Source: DASREM01 sp035652095 (GTDB lineage: Bacteria; Acidobacteriota; Terriglobia; Terriglobales; Acidobacteriaceae). From it: 64,000 bases of DNA. A model generated the notes under the pieces. The model was given only the letters and a program-made list of their open reading frames with translations, was not told the DNA's origin and did not search any database. Made by a program: the position numbers and the translations under genes. This document shows, one piece after another, positions 32,204 through 41,077 of the stretch; the first letter of the stretch is position 1, and every line of letters starts with the position of its first letter. The stretch covers positions 1-64,000 of the forward strand of contig DASREM010000036.1 of assembly GCA_035652095.1 (NCBI GenBank), in the 5' to 3' direction.

Positions 32204-32703
32204 TGGAAATACAGAATCTGGACGCTTTCCTCGATTACCTGGAGAAAGTCCACCAGCGCACCATGCGGGTAGCGCGGTGCATTCCTCCCGAGAAGATGGA
32301 CTGGACGTTCCAGGAAGGCAAGTTTACGTTGGGAGACCTGCTGCGGCACATGGGCGCGATCGAGCGCTACATGTTCGCGGAGACGATCCAGAACAAGCCC
32401 AGCCGCTACGGCGGATGCGGCAAGGAACTGGCGGATGGCTACGAAAACATCCTGATGTTCATGGAGCGAATGCACCGCGAGACGGTGGAGATTATCTCCC
32501 GGCTGAGCCCTTCGGACCTGACGCGGAAGTGCCCGACTCCGGACGGGGCCCCGATCGCGGTCTGGAAATGGCTGCGCTCAATGGTGGAGCACGAGATCCA
32601 TCATCGGGGGCAGATTTATATTTACCTGGCGATTTTGGGAGTGCCCACGCCTCCACTGTACGGGCTGACCTCGGAGCAGGTGCGGGACCGGAGCGTGGTG
32701 TAA
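32203..32703 (+). CDS. DinB/YfiT-family protein
   Basis: A 166-residue four-helix DinB-superfamily protein, usually a metal-dependent thiol transferase or related enzyme. Possible metal ligands are His in DLLRHMGAIERYMF and the pair in MVEHEIHHRGQIYIYLAILG (C-terminal part). It starts with GTG overlapping the gatB stop (TAGTG), indicating translational coupling. The substrate is unknown. Confidence 0.88.
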   Translation: MEIQNLDAFLDYLEKVHQRTMRVARCIPPEKMDWTFQEGKFTLGDLLRHMGAIERYMFAETIQNKPSRYGGCGKELADGYENILMFMERMHRETVEIISRLSPSDLTRKCPTPDGAPIAVWKWLRSMVEHEIHHRGQIYIYLAILGVPTPPLYGLTSEQVRDRSVV

Positions 32704-32879
32704 ACCTGCGCGTGGCGGGATTCATTCGCTGCACGCGAGATTTCACCGGCTGACGCCGATTCAGGACGACGTCTTTCTGGTCTTGTTCGGTTCATCCCAC
32801 GATAACTTTCTCGTTACTTCCGTCACCTGGGATTGCTTTCTCCGGGTCTGTAGCATGAAAGATTGCGGAGGTGCGGCCG

Positions 32880-33521
32880 ATGAAGATCCTCAACATGAAA
32901 CTGGATCGGTTGATCAGCCTGGCGACACTTGGCACGTCCCTGATCGCTATCTTCCTGGTCATGAAGAAGCCGGCGCCGGTTTCGCAACCGCTTCAGCCCG
33001 CGGTGGCAGCGGCAAACGCGCAGTCGTTCCAGCAAAAGATTGAGCAACTCGAGGCGCCCAAGCCCGAAGGACAAGCTCCCGCCGAGATTCACCTGACCGC
33101 GGATGAGGTAAGCGCGGCCCTGGCCCAAGCCGCAGGCACGATTCCGGTTGCAACCGCCGCAACCCCGGCTGCCGGGGCACCGGCGAATCTCTCTTCTCCA
33201 GACGCCGTTCTGGGCGCAGGCCAGCCCGAGGTAAAAGACTATCAAGTCAATTTTGATGGCGATGTCGCGCGCGGACAATTCGTGACCGAGATCGGCGGCA
33301 AGACCGTTTACGTGACCCTGGCAGGACATCTCGGATCCAGGGACGGGTACGCGACCTTCGATCCGACGGAATTCAAAGTGGGCGACCTCAGCATTCCGGT
33401 TTCATTGGTCAACGATCAACTGCAGAAGAAGTTGCTCGAACAGCGCGACCGTTTGAAGCTTCCCAATGGCGTGGGCGACATGAAAGTGGAGAACGGCGAA
33501 CTGGTGATGACGCAGAAATAG
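32880..33521 (+). CDS. membrane-anchored protein of unknown function
   Basis: The ATG at 32880 has GGAGG 9 nt upstream, and 213 residues follow. A single N-terminal hydrophobic segment (LISLATLGTSLIAIFLVM) anchors it. An Ala/Pro/Gln-rich linker (about 25-110) follows, then a compact C-terminal domain (YQVNFDGDVARGQFVTEIGG, VYVTLAGHLGSRDGYATFDP) that resembles lipid-binding envelope proteins. No family is assigned. Confidence 0.78.
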   Translation: MKILNMKLDRLISLATLGTSLIAIFLVMKKPAPVSQPLQPAVAAANAQSFQQKIEQLEAPKPEGQAPAEIHLTADEVSAALAQAAGTIPVATAATPAAGAPANLSSPDAVLGAGQPEVKDYQVNFDGDVARGQFVTEIGGKTVYVTLAGHLGSRDGYATFDPTEFKVGDLSIPVSLVNDQLQKKLLEQRDRLKLPNGVGDMKVENGELVMTQK

Positions 33522-33530
33522 ACTTGACGT

Positions 33531-33570
33531 TGTGCACGCGAGATCCTTCGCTGCGCTCAGGATGACGTCA
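33531..33570. repeat. dispersed hairpin repeat (GGATGAC family)
   Basis: TGTGCACGCGAGATCC starts the element, and CAGGATGACGTCA ends it, with ATCCT/AGGAT arms around TCGCTGCGCTC. The 18-nt left end is identical to that of the element at 55102. It sits between two convergent genes. Confidence 0.65.
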
Positions 33571-33580
33571 TCGATGCTTT

Positions 33581-34510
33581 CTAGTTGTGCTTGATGAACT
33601 CGCCCGACTTCTTCCCCGTCAAATCGTTATAGAGCGTGACCAGCCACTGCTCAGTGTTTATGAAATCTCCCGACCATTTCTGCCAGGGCGCCAGCAGGTT
33701 GGCCTGCTTCATCTGATCGAGTGATTTTCCCTCCTTGATACCTTTTTCTACGACGCCCTTGGTGTCTTTCAACATGGCCACATAACGGCGCACGTCGTCG
33801 AGATTGGACAGCGGTCCGTGGCCGGGAATGACCTTCACGTCGGGCGGCAACCTGGACATGATTTCCTCGAGCGCGCTGATCATGCCTTCGATACTGCCTC
33901 CGCCTTGCAGGTCAATGAAGGGAAATCCATAGGTCACAAAGTCGTCGCCCATATGCACCACATTCGACTTGGGGAAGAAGATCACGCTGTCGCTGTCGGT
34001 ATGGCCGCTGGGATAGTGCAGGGCGCGGATGTCCTCGCCGTTGAGGTGCACGGTGACATCGTGGTCGAAGGTGATGATGGGCAGCGCCTCTTTTGGAGCA
34101 GGCTTGAACGCGTGCGTGACTGTTCCGTAGTTCCCAGCCTCCCCCCCGGCCTCGAGATGCTTGCGTACATTGTCCTGCGCGATGACTGGAGCTTCTTTCT
34201 GGAAGTAGGCATTCCCTCCGGTGTGGTCGCCGTGATAGTGCGTGTTGATGACGAAGCGGACTGGCTTGTCAGTGATGCCCTTGAGCGCAGCGCGAATCTT
34301 GTCGGCGAGAGGAGCGTATTGATCGTCCACGATCACGATGCCATCCTCTCCAACCGAGGCGCCGATGTTGCCTCCGGCCCCGACCACCATGTAGACATTG
34401 CCGGAGACCTTGCTGACTTTCATTTCAACTTTGCTGAGATCCTGGTCCTGGCAGAGCCCGGCGCAACAAAGGCACAGGACGATGAGAACGATCTTCCGCA
34501 TGCGATTCAC
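33581..34510 (-). CDS. exported metallo-beta-lactamase-fold hydrolase
   Basis: A 309-residue zinc hydrolase with a signal peptide (KIVLIVLCLCCAGLC) and the HxHxDH motif in VINTHYHGDHTGGNAYF (about 105-121), SGHTDSDSVIF, NVVHMGDDF and VIPGHGPLSN supplying the other metal ligands. It is probably periplasmic. The substrate is not evident; the overall form matches quinoprotein-relay-type or generic MBL-fold proteins. The start is GTG 34510, and TACAAT lies about 15 nt upstream. Confidence 0.9.
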   Translation of the reverse strand: MNRMRKIVLIVLCLCCAGLCQDQDLSKVEMKVSKVSGNVYMVVGAGGNIGASVGEDGIVIVDDQYAPLADKIRAALKGITDKPVRFVINTHYHGDHTGGNAYFQKEAPVIAQDNVRKHLEAGGEAGNYGTVTHAFKPAPKEALPIITFDHDVTVHLNGEDIRALHYPSGHTDSDSVIFFPKSNVVHMGDDFVTYGFPFIDLQGGGSIEGMISALEEIMSRLPPDVKVIPGHGPLSNLDDVRRYVAMLKDTKGVVEKGIKEGKSLDQMKQANLLAPWQKWSGDFINTEQWLVTLYNDLTGKKSGEFIKHN

Positions 34511-34603
34511 CTCGATGGGTGAGGATTGTACACAAAAAAATCTGGAACGCGGCCAACGCTGAGAAATCCTTTTCGCCCGTAAAGGACGCGGATTATCAAG
34601 GAG

Positions 34604-35851
34604 TCACTGTCCCGAACTGGTCCGGTACAGCGGGTAAAGTTGATCCCCGACCACACGATAGATGGCGTAGCCATGCGCAGTATCGGAAGTTTGACGGAAG
34701 AGCAGTTCGCCGCGGCCGTCCCCGTCCACATCCACGGCGTCGATAAGGTCCAGCCGCGAGGTGACATCGAGGTGTTGCGAATCGGTCAGGTTGGAGAAGC
34801 CCTTGTGCACTTCGTTGTAGATGTCGTTGCGCGCAACCAGGGTGAGGAAGTACTGCCGGTCCGAAGATCCGGCCGGGCTTTGCGGCATGCGTGCAGTCGC
34901 GGTCAGAACCAGCGTCGGTTCGTTGCTGCTGGAGAGATCGAAGACGCGCAGCTGAACATCCTCAAAGTTTGGCTGAGGCGGCTTGGGAGTACGCGACCGT
35001 GCGGCAGGCCGAGCGGGGGTGGGCTCGATAGTCTGGGCTGACAGCTGTTTGTCTCGGGCGCGAACTTCGTCGGCGGCGAGCGCCAGCATGCGAGTGCGGA
35101 AGCGTTGCTCCTCGTCGGGTTTCATGTCGTAGGTGTAAGGATGCGGCTCTGGTCCGTGCACGTCGGAGATCGCTGGAATCAATTGGACGGTCAAGGGTGT
35201 CTGGGTTGCGGTGGATGATTTTTCCGGCGGTGCGGCTGACTTCGGCGCCTCTGGCTTGGATGGCGCGGACTGGACCTTTGCGGCCGGCTTGGAAGGGCCG
35301 CGATGCAAAACCGGGCGATTCGGATCGTCGGGTTCGGGCTCGGGCTGTGGAGGTGGTGGCGCAGGTTGGGCTGTGGTCGCGGCCGGCGCTGGAGACGGCA
35401 CTGTCGGCGAAGCGGCAGGCGTTTCGGCCGGGGCCGCCGCGCCCGAACGGCGCAGCTTGGGAGGACCGTCGTCCTCATCCAGCACCGGTTTGGACGGAGC
35501 AGAGGCTGCTTCCTTCGCAGGCTCCGATCCGGCGACGCGCCACGTCCCGTCGGCGATCCAATCGTCCTTAAGCTGGCGGACCTGGGTCACCGTGAACAGG
35601 CCTTCGGAATTGCCGGTGCGAAACGCTTCGTACACGGTGCCCGACTCGAGCGCCATGGGCACGGGAGATGCCTTATACGCGCCAGCGTCGTAATACTTGC
35701 CGTCGATGAGGATGACGATCGGGATCAGGTGCGCCTGTCCATTCGCCGTCAGTTGCAGCAGGCCAGTCGCGCGCGGCCCTTTGGGCGGGCGCGGCTTGCG
35801 GGATTGCGCCATGCAAATTTGCGCAAGGATCAGGCTCAGTCCCAGCAGCAT
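34604..35851 (-). CDS. exported Pro/Ala-rich protein of unknown function
   Basis: The ATG at 35851 gives MLLGLSLILAQICMAQ as a signal peptide; the frame is open to 35905, but that start would overlap the bcp SD region. About 415 residues follow: an N-terminal beta domain (GLLQLTANGQAHLIPIVILI), a long Pro/Ala/Ser-rich linker (about 120-260), and a C-terminal domain with DVDGDGRGELLFRQ reminiscent of a calcium-binding FG-GAP/VCBS loop. Function is unknown. Confidence 0.8.
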   Translation of the reverse strand: MLLGLSLILAQICMAQSRKPRPPKGPRATGLLQLTANGQAHLIPIVILIDGKYYDAGAYKASPVPMALESGTVYEAFRTGNSEGLFTVTQVRQLKDDWIADGTWRVAGSEPAKEAASAPSKPVLDEDDGPPKLRRSGAAAPAETPAASPTVPSPAPAATTAQPAPPPPQPEPEPDDPNRPVLHRGPSKPAAKVQSAPSKPEAPKSAAPPEKSSTATQTPLTVQLIPAISDVHGPEPHPYTYDMKPDEEQRFRTRMLALAADEVRARDKQLSAQTIEPTPARPAARSRTPKPPQPNFEDVQLRVFDLSSSNEPTLVLTATARMPQSPAGSSDRQYFLTLVARNDIYNEVHKGFSNLTDSQHLDVTSRLDLIDAVDVDGDGRGELLFRQTSDTAHGYAIYRVVGDQLYPLYRTSSGQ

Positions 35852-35903
35852 GACGATGCGGGCGCAGCTGCGGTATAACTCTGAACGACGAGGAGAAGAT
35901 GCC

Positions 35904-36368
35904 ATGGATGTTAATGATAAAGCCCCGGAGTTTACCCTGCCGGACCAGAATGGCGAACCGATATCGCTGAAAGGTCTGCGCGGGAAAACCGTAGTTTTGT
36001 ACTTTTATCCGCGGGCCGACACTCCTGGGTGCACCATCGAGGCCTGCGAATTTCGGGACTCTTATAAGAAGATTCAGAAAACCGGCGCCGTGCTGCTTGG
36101 GATTTCTCCGGATACTCCAAAAGCGCAGAAAAAATTCGAAGAGAAATTCGATTTGCCCTTCACGCTGCTCGGAGATGCCGACAAGAAGGTCGCCAACGCC
36201 TATGGGGTGATGCAGGAGAAAAACATGTACGGTCGCAAGGTGATCGGTGTGGCACGCACTACCTTCATCATTGGCCCGGAGGGCAAGATCAAGCATGTGT
36301 TTCGGAAAGTGAAACCCCAGGGGCATGCGGAAGAGGTGCTGGCGGTGGTGAAGGAATTGGGCAAGTAA
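35904..36368 (+). CDS. bcp: thioredoxin-dependent peroxiredoxin (BCP/PrxQ)
   Basis: Reduces hydroperoxides with electrons from thioredoxin. The 154-residue protein has FTLPDQNGEPISLKGLRGK and the active site FYPRADTPGCTIEACEFRD, with the peroxidatic Cys in PGC and the resolving Cys five residues later. AGGAGAAG precedes the ATG, and TATAAC at 35874 is a likely -10. Unlike the peroxiredoxin-like gene at 62 kb it uses cysteine. Confidence 0.96.
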   Translation: MDVNDKAPEFTLPDQNGEPISLKGLRGKTVVLYFYPRADTPGCTIEACEFRDSYKKIQKTGAVLLGISPDTPKAQKKFEEKFDLPFTLLGDADKKVANAYGVMQEKNMYGRKVIGVARTTFIIGPEGKIKHVFRKVKPQGHAEEVLAVVKELGK

Positions 36369-36408
36369 GGCACGGCCAGCGTCCAGGAAGCCGGGCCGGC
36401 GCTACGTT

Positions 36409-36435
36409 CGACACGGGTGGGGGAGGCCCGTGTCG
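36409..36435. terminator. hairpin between convergent genes
   Basis: A perfect 9-bp stem CGACACGGG/CCCGTGTCG with loop TGGGGGAGG lies between bcp and the convergent glycine-zipper gene. It has no clear T-run, so it may be a factor-dependent or bidirectional terminator, or a dispersed repeat. Confidence 0.4.
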
Positions 36436-36444
36436 AGATGGCTT

Positions 36445-37011
36445 TTAGTGAATTGTGGCGCTGGTTGTGGTTTTGAAAGTCACAGCGCTTTCGGCGTGAA
36501 TGACGGCTTCTTCCTTGCCGGTGGCAGCGGCGACTCCGGTGCCGGCTGCGCCTCCGACGGCCGCTCCGATCAAGGCGCCTTTACCGCCGCCTGCCAGAGC
36601 TCCGATCAGGGCGCCTGCCCCAGCTCCTCCACCGATCTTGGTAACGTTGCTCTTGGTGTGGCTCTTACCCTTGGCGTAGTAGCCGGTAGTGGAAAGAGCG
36701 ACGCGCTTGCCGTTGAGGTCCATGGAGGTCAGGCGCAGGGTGAGCTGTCCGGGCGCGTGTAAACGTCCGCTCGGCTTGGCATAGCTCACTTTGCCGTGCA
36801 CCGGGGTTCCGCTTGGTGCGACGGTGTTGCCATTGACGACCAGGTCGCGCGCGAGAACGCCATCAAACTTCTGGCCGGTTTGCGCACTGCCGGAGTTGAT
36901 CTGGCTACCGATGCGCACCGTCAGGTGAGTGCCGGCGGGGATGGTTTGCGCTACCGCCAGCGCTCCAAGTAGCATCACGCCTAGAAACGATTTCAGAGAC
37001 TTCCCGAGCAT
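36445..37011 (-). CDS. exported glycine-zipper protein
   Basis: From ATG 37011 (preceded by GGAGG) 188 residues. A signal peptide (SLKSFLGVMLLGALAVAQ) is followed by a beta-rich domain (GTHLTVRIGSQINSGSAQTG, PSGTPVHGKVSYAKPSGRL) and a glycine zipper (about 125-160, repeats of GxxxG such as GAGAGALIGALAGGGKGALI). It is likely periplasmic or outer-membrane-associated. The gene at 57492 shares the general plan (export, KHGTPAIGTV-type segment). Confidence 0.85.
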   Translation of the reverse strand: MLGKSLKSFLGVMLLGALAVAQTIPAGTHLTVRIGSQINSGSAQTGQKFDGVLARDLVVNGNTVAPSGTPVHGKVSYAKPSGRLHAPGQLTLRLTSMDLNGKRVALSTTGYYAKGKSHTKSNVTKIGGGAGAGALIGALAGGGKGALIGAAVGGAAGTGVAAATGKEEAVIHAESAVTFKTTTSATIH

Positions 37012-37119
37012 GAGACCTCCGCGAATGTAATGGGTGAATTGAACTCTGGATTGCTGAACGTGAAGATAGCAAAGCTGAGGACGTGCGCCCACGTGTCCAA
37101 AGGTGCAGGCGAGTCCGGG

Positions 37120-37758
37120 ATGACGGCCCCGAATACGACGCACTTCCGTAACCTGCGCAATACGTTGCCGCGGGAATTCTTTAATCGAGATCCGCGGGAA
37201 GTAAGTCGCGAATTGCTTGGAAAAGTGCTGGTTCGGCGTCACGGAAGAAAGTTGATTGCCGGGCGGGTGGTAGAAGTCGAAGCTTACCTGGGCGCGGAAG
37301 ATGCGGCGGCCCATGCGGCCTCTGGCAAGACCTTGCGCAACGCGGTGCTATTCGGGCCTCCGGGGTATGCCTACATTTATTTCATTTATGGCAATCATTT
37401 CTGCCTAAACGTTTCGACTCTGCCGGAGGGAGTTGCCGGGGGAGTTTTATTCCGGGCGGTCGAACCGATGGTTGGGATCGAGGAGATGGCATTGGCTCGG
37501 GACCTGGACGGGCGTGACCTGCGTCTGTTGACTTCCGGACCGGGGCGGTTGGCCGAAGCCTTCGGGATTACGCGGGAACGCGACAATGGGAAGGACCTGA
37601 CCTCAGTCCGCTCGGATTTATGGCTGGCCGACGACGGACACGTCTCGGAGAAGGTGCTGGTGACCAAGCGGATCGGGATTACCAAGGCGGCCGACATGCC
37701 GTTGCGATATCTGGTTGCCGGGAACCGATTTGTTTCGGGGAAGCGAGTGATGGGATAG
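37120..37758 (+). CDS. DNA-3-methyladenine glycosylase (AAG/MPG family)
   Basis: Removes alkylated purines in base-excision repair. The ATG at 37120 (MTAPNTTHF) gives 212 residues, the usual length. Family elements are FFNRDPREVSRELLGKVLVR, RVVEVEAYLGAEDAAAHA, GYAYIYFIYGNHFCLNV and SGPGRLAEAFGIT. It is alone on its transcript as far as can be seen. Confidence 0.94.
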   Translation: MTAPNTTHFRNLRNTLPREFFNRDPREVSRELLGKVLVRRHGRKLIAGRVVEVEAYLGAEDAAAHAASGKTLRNAVLFGPPGYAYIYFIYGNHFCLNVSTLPEGVAGGVLFRAVEPMVGIEEMALARDLDGRDLRLLTSGPGRLAEAFGITRERDNGKDLTSVRSDLWLADDGHVSEKVLVTKRIGITKAADMPLRYLVAGNRFVSGKRVMG

Positions 37759-37872
37759 GTTATGGTGACAGTCTGCAAAAGTCCGCAAGTGCTGTGCTAG
37801 CTGTATCCACTCTGGACAGCTTCATGTATCTTGGTGCTTCGCTTTCCGCTTAAATCCAGGAGCCCAATCCGA

Positions 37873-39450
37873 ATGCGCTGCTTCTCACGTTGTGTGCTGT
37901 GCTGCTTCCTGCTTTTCAGTATCCCTCTCTGGAGCCAAAAAAAGCCTGGCCTTGACGATTTGAAGAGCGAGGCGATCCGCGAAGTGGAGCTGCGGCAGAC
38001 GTTCACGCAGCAGATGGTGGACCAGATCTTCAGTTACGCGGAACTGGGCTTCCAGGAATTTGAGACTTCGCGCTACGTCACCGAAATCCTGGAGAAGAAC
38101 GGATTCAAGGTAGAGCGGGGAGTGGCGGGAATTCCGACCGCCTGGGTCGCAACCTACGGATCGGGCAAGCCGGTCATCGGATTCATGACCGATATCGACT
38201 GCATTCCGCGGGCTTCACAGAAGCCGGGGGTGGCGTATCACGATCCGATTATTGAGGGCGCACCCGGGCATGGCGAAGGCCACAACTCGGGTGAAGCGGT
38301 GAACGTGACCGCCGCGATTGTGATTCGCGAGTTGATGGAGAAGCACGCGATCGGCGGCACCCTGAAAGTTTTCCCGGGAGTTGCCGAGGAGTTGCTGGGA
38401 ACGAAGGCGTTTTACGTTCGCGCAGGCTTATTCAAAGACGTCGACATCATGCTGGGCGCGCATGTGTTTGACGGGCTGGGCACGGGGTATGGGCAGACTT
38501 TCGCGCCGCAAGGGCTGGTTTCGGTGCAGTATCTTTTTCACGGCAAAGCGTCTCATGCGGCGGGCGCGCCTTGGGACGGACGCAGCGCGCTGGATGCGGT
38601 CGAGTTGATGGACTCGGGATGGAACTTCCGCCGCGAGCATATGCGGCTGCAGCAGCGGTCCCATTACGTGATCATCAACGGAGGCGATCAGCCCAACGTG
38701 GTGCCGTCCGAGGCAGCGGTGTGGTACTACTTCCGCGAACTGGATTATCCGCATATCAAGGATTTGTACGATCTCGGCAATACCATGGCGCAGGCTGCGA
38801 CCATGATGACGGGAACTACGGTGACGCGAAGGCTGGTGGGGTCGGCGTGGCCTCCGCACTTCAACAAAGTCGTTGCCGAGATTCAGCAGAAGAACATCGA
38901 GCGTGTGGGAATGCCCACCTGGAGCGATGCCGACCAGACACTGGCGAAGGCGTTGCAAAAAGAAATTGGCCAGCCGGTGGATGGATTGAAGACGAAGGTC
39001 GAACCGCTAAAGCCGCCGGCGCCAGAGGGCGAGATGGGTGGATCGGATGACATCGGCGACATCTCGTGGGTGATGCCGACGGTGTATCTGCGCTATCCCG
39101 CCAACATTCCACACACGCCGGGGCACAGCTGGGTGGACGGCGTTGCCATGGCGACTCCGATTGCGCACAAGGGATCCACGGCAGGAGCGAAGGTGCAAGC
39201 CACGACCGCGCTCGATTTCCTGATGTCGCCGGAACTGGTGAAGCAGGCATGGGACTATTTCAACAACGTCCAAACCAAAGATCTGAAGTACACGCCACTG
39301 ATAGGACCGGAGGACCAGCCCGCCGTCGAGCTGAACAAAGAAAAAATGGCGAAGTTCCGGCCGGAGATGCAGAAGTTCTACTTTGATTCGACGAAGTACA
39401 AGACGTACATGGAGCAATTGGGGATCACCTACCCGACGGTAAAAAAATAA
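37873..39450 (+). CDS. exported M20-family amidohydrolase/peptidase
   Basis: An AbgB-like metallohydrolase. The ATG at 37873 starts a signal peptide (CVLCCFLLFSIPLWSQ), with about 525 residues in total. Zinc and catalytic features are GFMTDIDCIPRAS, EGAPGHGEGHNSGEAVNVTA, FPGVAEELLGTKAF, LGAHVFDG and HTPGHSWVDGVAMATPIAHK. The dimerisation domain is inserted in the middle. It probably cleaves an amide or peptide bond in the periplasm; the substrate is unknown. Confidence 0.9.
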   Translation: MRCFSRCVLCCFLLFSIPLWSQKKPGLDDLKSEAIREVELRQTFTQQMVDQIFSYAELGFQEFETSRYVTEILEKNGFKVERGVAGIPTAWVATYGSGKPVIGFMTDIDCIPRASQKPGVAYHDPIIEGAPGHGEGHNSGEAVNVTAAIVIRELMEKHAIGGTLKVFPGVAEELLGTKAFYVRAGLFKDVDIMLGAHVFDGLGTGYGQTFAPQGLVSVQYLFHGKASHAAGAPWDGRSALDAVELMDSGWNFRREHMRLQQRSHYVIINGGDQPNVVPSEAAVWYYFRELDYPHIKDLYDLGNTMAQAATMMTGTTVTRRLVGSAWPPHFNKVVAEIQQKNIERVGMPTWSDADQTLAKALQKEIGQPVDGLKTKVEPLKPPAPEGEMGGSDDIGDISWVMPTVYLRYPANIPHTPGHSWVDGVAMATPIAHKGSTAGAKVQATTALDFLMSPELVKQAWDYFNNVQTKDLKYTPLIGPEDQPAVELNKEKMAKFRPEMQKFYFDSTKYKTYMEQLGITYPTVKK

Positions 39451-39463
39451 GAGTTTCTTCCAC

Positions 39464-40183
39464 ATGAAGCCTGATTACGGGATCGATGCTCCGGGTGTGG
39501 TTCGGACTTTTGTGATTCTCGGAATCCTGCTGCTAGTGCTGGGTGCACTGTTCCCCGTCGTTCATGCCGGTCCGGTCACGTTGAAATTCAGGCCGATGGC
39601 CTTCAGCATCGGCTTTACTTGTGCCGTGAGTGGGTTGCTGATGCTGCTCTACGCAAAGGTAGGGAAATTCCGGCATCGAGATCGCATGTTGGCGCTGGTG
39701 AACTGGCGGGGTGACGAGAGGGTGATGGACGTAGGGACCGGACGCGGGCTGCTGATGATTGGCGCAGCTAAGAAACTCCAAAGAGGGACCGCGATAGGAA
39801 TTGATATCTGGAATGCAAAGGACCTCTCGGGGAATGCGCCGGCGAATACGCTAAGAAATGCAGAGTTAGAGGGAGTCCGGAACAGGATTGAACTGCGAGA
39901 CGATGACGCAACTGCGATGACGTTTCCGGACAACAGCTTTGACGTGGTGTTCTCGAACCTGTGCCTGCACAATATTCCATCGCGAGCGGGTCGGGACAAG
40001 GCTTGCGCTGAAATTGTTCGCGTGCTCAAGCCGGGAGGGAAGGCCATCATTTCCGATTACAAGAACACCGGCGACTATGTGAAGGCGTTTCAGGCCGCAG
40101 GCGCCCAGGCTAGTCGTGGAGGCATCAACCTCGATACATTTCCGCCATTAACGATTGTGCAGGTGGAGAAAGTTAAGGGGTAA
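39464..40183 (+). CDS. membrane-anchored class I methyltransferase
   Basis: A 239-residue protein with two N-terminal membrane segments (VVRTFVILGILLLVLGALF and AFSIGFTCAVSGLLMLLY), then a SAM-binding fold: RVMDVGTGRGLLMIGAA (about 86-102), GTAIGIDIW, FDVVFSNLCLHNI and VLKPGGKAIISDY. The substrate is unknown. Its last 11 nt overlap the convergent panC. Confidence 0.9.
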   Translation: MKPDYGIDAPGVVRTFVILGILLLVLGALFPVVHAGPVTLKFRPMAFSIGFTCAVSGLLMLLYAKVGKFRHRDRMLALVNWRGDERVMDVGTGRGLLMIGAAKKLQRGTAIGIDIWNAKDLSGNAPANTLRNAELEGVRNRIELRDDDATAMTFPDNSFDVVFSNLCLHNIPSRAGRDKACAEIVRVLKPGGKAIISDYKNTGDYVKAFQAAGAQASRGGINLDTFPPLTIVQVEKVKG

Positions 40184-41069
40184 GCATGACGTTGTCGATC
40201 AGGCGCGTGCTTCCGACAAAAGCAGCAACCGCCACCAGGGCGGGGCGACTGACGCTCTGCAGGGGATCCAGCGTGTCCGGGTCTACAATCTCGTAATAAT
40301 CCAGACGGACAGCAGGATCGCGCGCGATGGTACGAGTACCTGCTGCAATGAGCTTGGCGGCGTCGCGCTCGCCTGCCTCGAACTGCCCTCTTACGCTTGC
40401 CAAGGATTGCGACAAGGCACGCGCGGAAACCCGCTCCTCGGGACTGAGATACCGATTGCGGGAGCTCATGGCCAGGCCGTCGGGCTCGCGCACGATGGGG
40501 CACACCGCGACGGTGACCGGTATATTCAGGTCGCTCACCATGCGGCGGACCACTGCAACCTGCGCGGCATCTTTCTGGCCAAAGAACGCCACGTCGGGCT
40601 CGATGATATTGAAAAGCTTGCTGACAATGGTGGTGACGCCGCGAAAGTGTCCGGGGCGGGACCTGCCGTCGAGCTTTTCGCTCAAGCCTTCCACGGTAAC
40701 GTAGCTGAGTGCGCCCGGCGGATACATTTCTTCCGTTGCGGGTGCGAAGAGCAGGTCCACGCCTTCTTTTTCGAGCAGCTCGCGATCGCGCTCGAAGGTG
40801 CGCGGGTATTTCGAGAAGTCCTCGTTTGGCCCGAACTGAGTCGGATTTACGAAGATTGAAACTGCAACCGCATCGCATTGGCGCCGGGCTGCGCGAACCA
40901 GCGACAGGTGCCCTTCGTGAAGCGCGCCCATAGTAGGAACGAAGCCGAGCTTCTGATTTTTCGCCTTGCATCCACGCACCGCGAACCGCATCTCGGCGAT
41001 GCTCCGGCAGAGTTGCATGCCGGCAGAGGACTTCACAGCGCCAGAACCGCCGATCATTGCGGGCTGCAT
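40173..41069 (-). CDS. panC: pantoate--beta-alanine ligase
   Basis: Condenses pantoate and beta-alanine to pantothenate. The 298-residue protein has the nucleotidyltransferase signature FVPTMGALHEGHLSLVRAAR (HEGH), FVNPTQFGPNEDF, DVAFFGQKDAAQ and LAMSSRNRYLSPEER. It begins 8 nt after panB, forming a panB-panC operon that feeds coaX at 10.7 kb. Confidence 0.97.
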   Translation of the reverse strand: MQPAMIGGSGAVKSSAGMQLCRSIAEMRFAVRGCKAKNQKLGFVPTMGALHEGHLSLVRAARRQCDAVAVSIFVNPTQFGPNEDFSKYPRTFERDRELLEKEGVDLLFAPATEEMYPPGALSYVTVEGLSEKLDGRSRPGHFRGVTTIVSKLFNIIEPDVAFFGQKDAAQVAVVRRMVSDLNIPVTVAVCPIVREPDGLAMSSRNRYLSPEERVSARALSQSLASVRGQFEAGERDAAKLIAAGTRTIARDPAVRLDYYEIVDPDTLDPLQSVSRPALVAVAAFVGSTRLIDNVMLTP

Positions 41070-41077
41070 TGCGAAGC

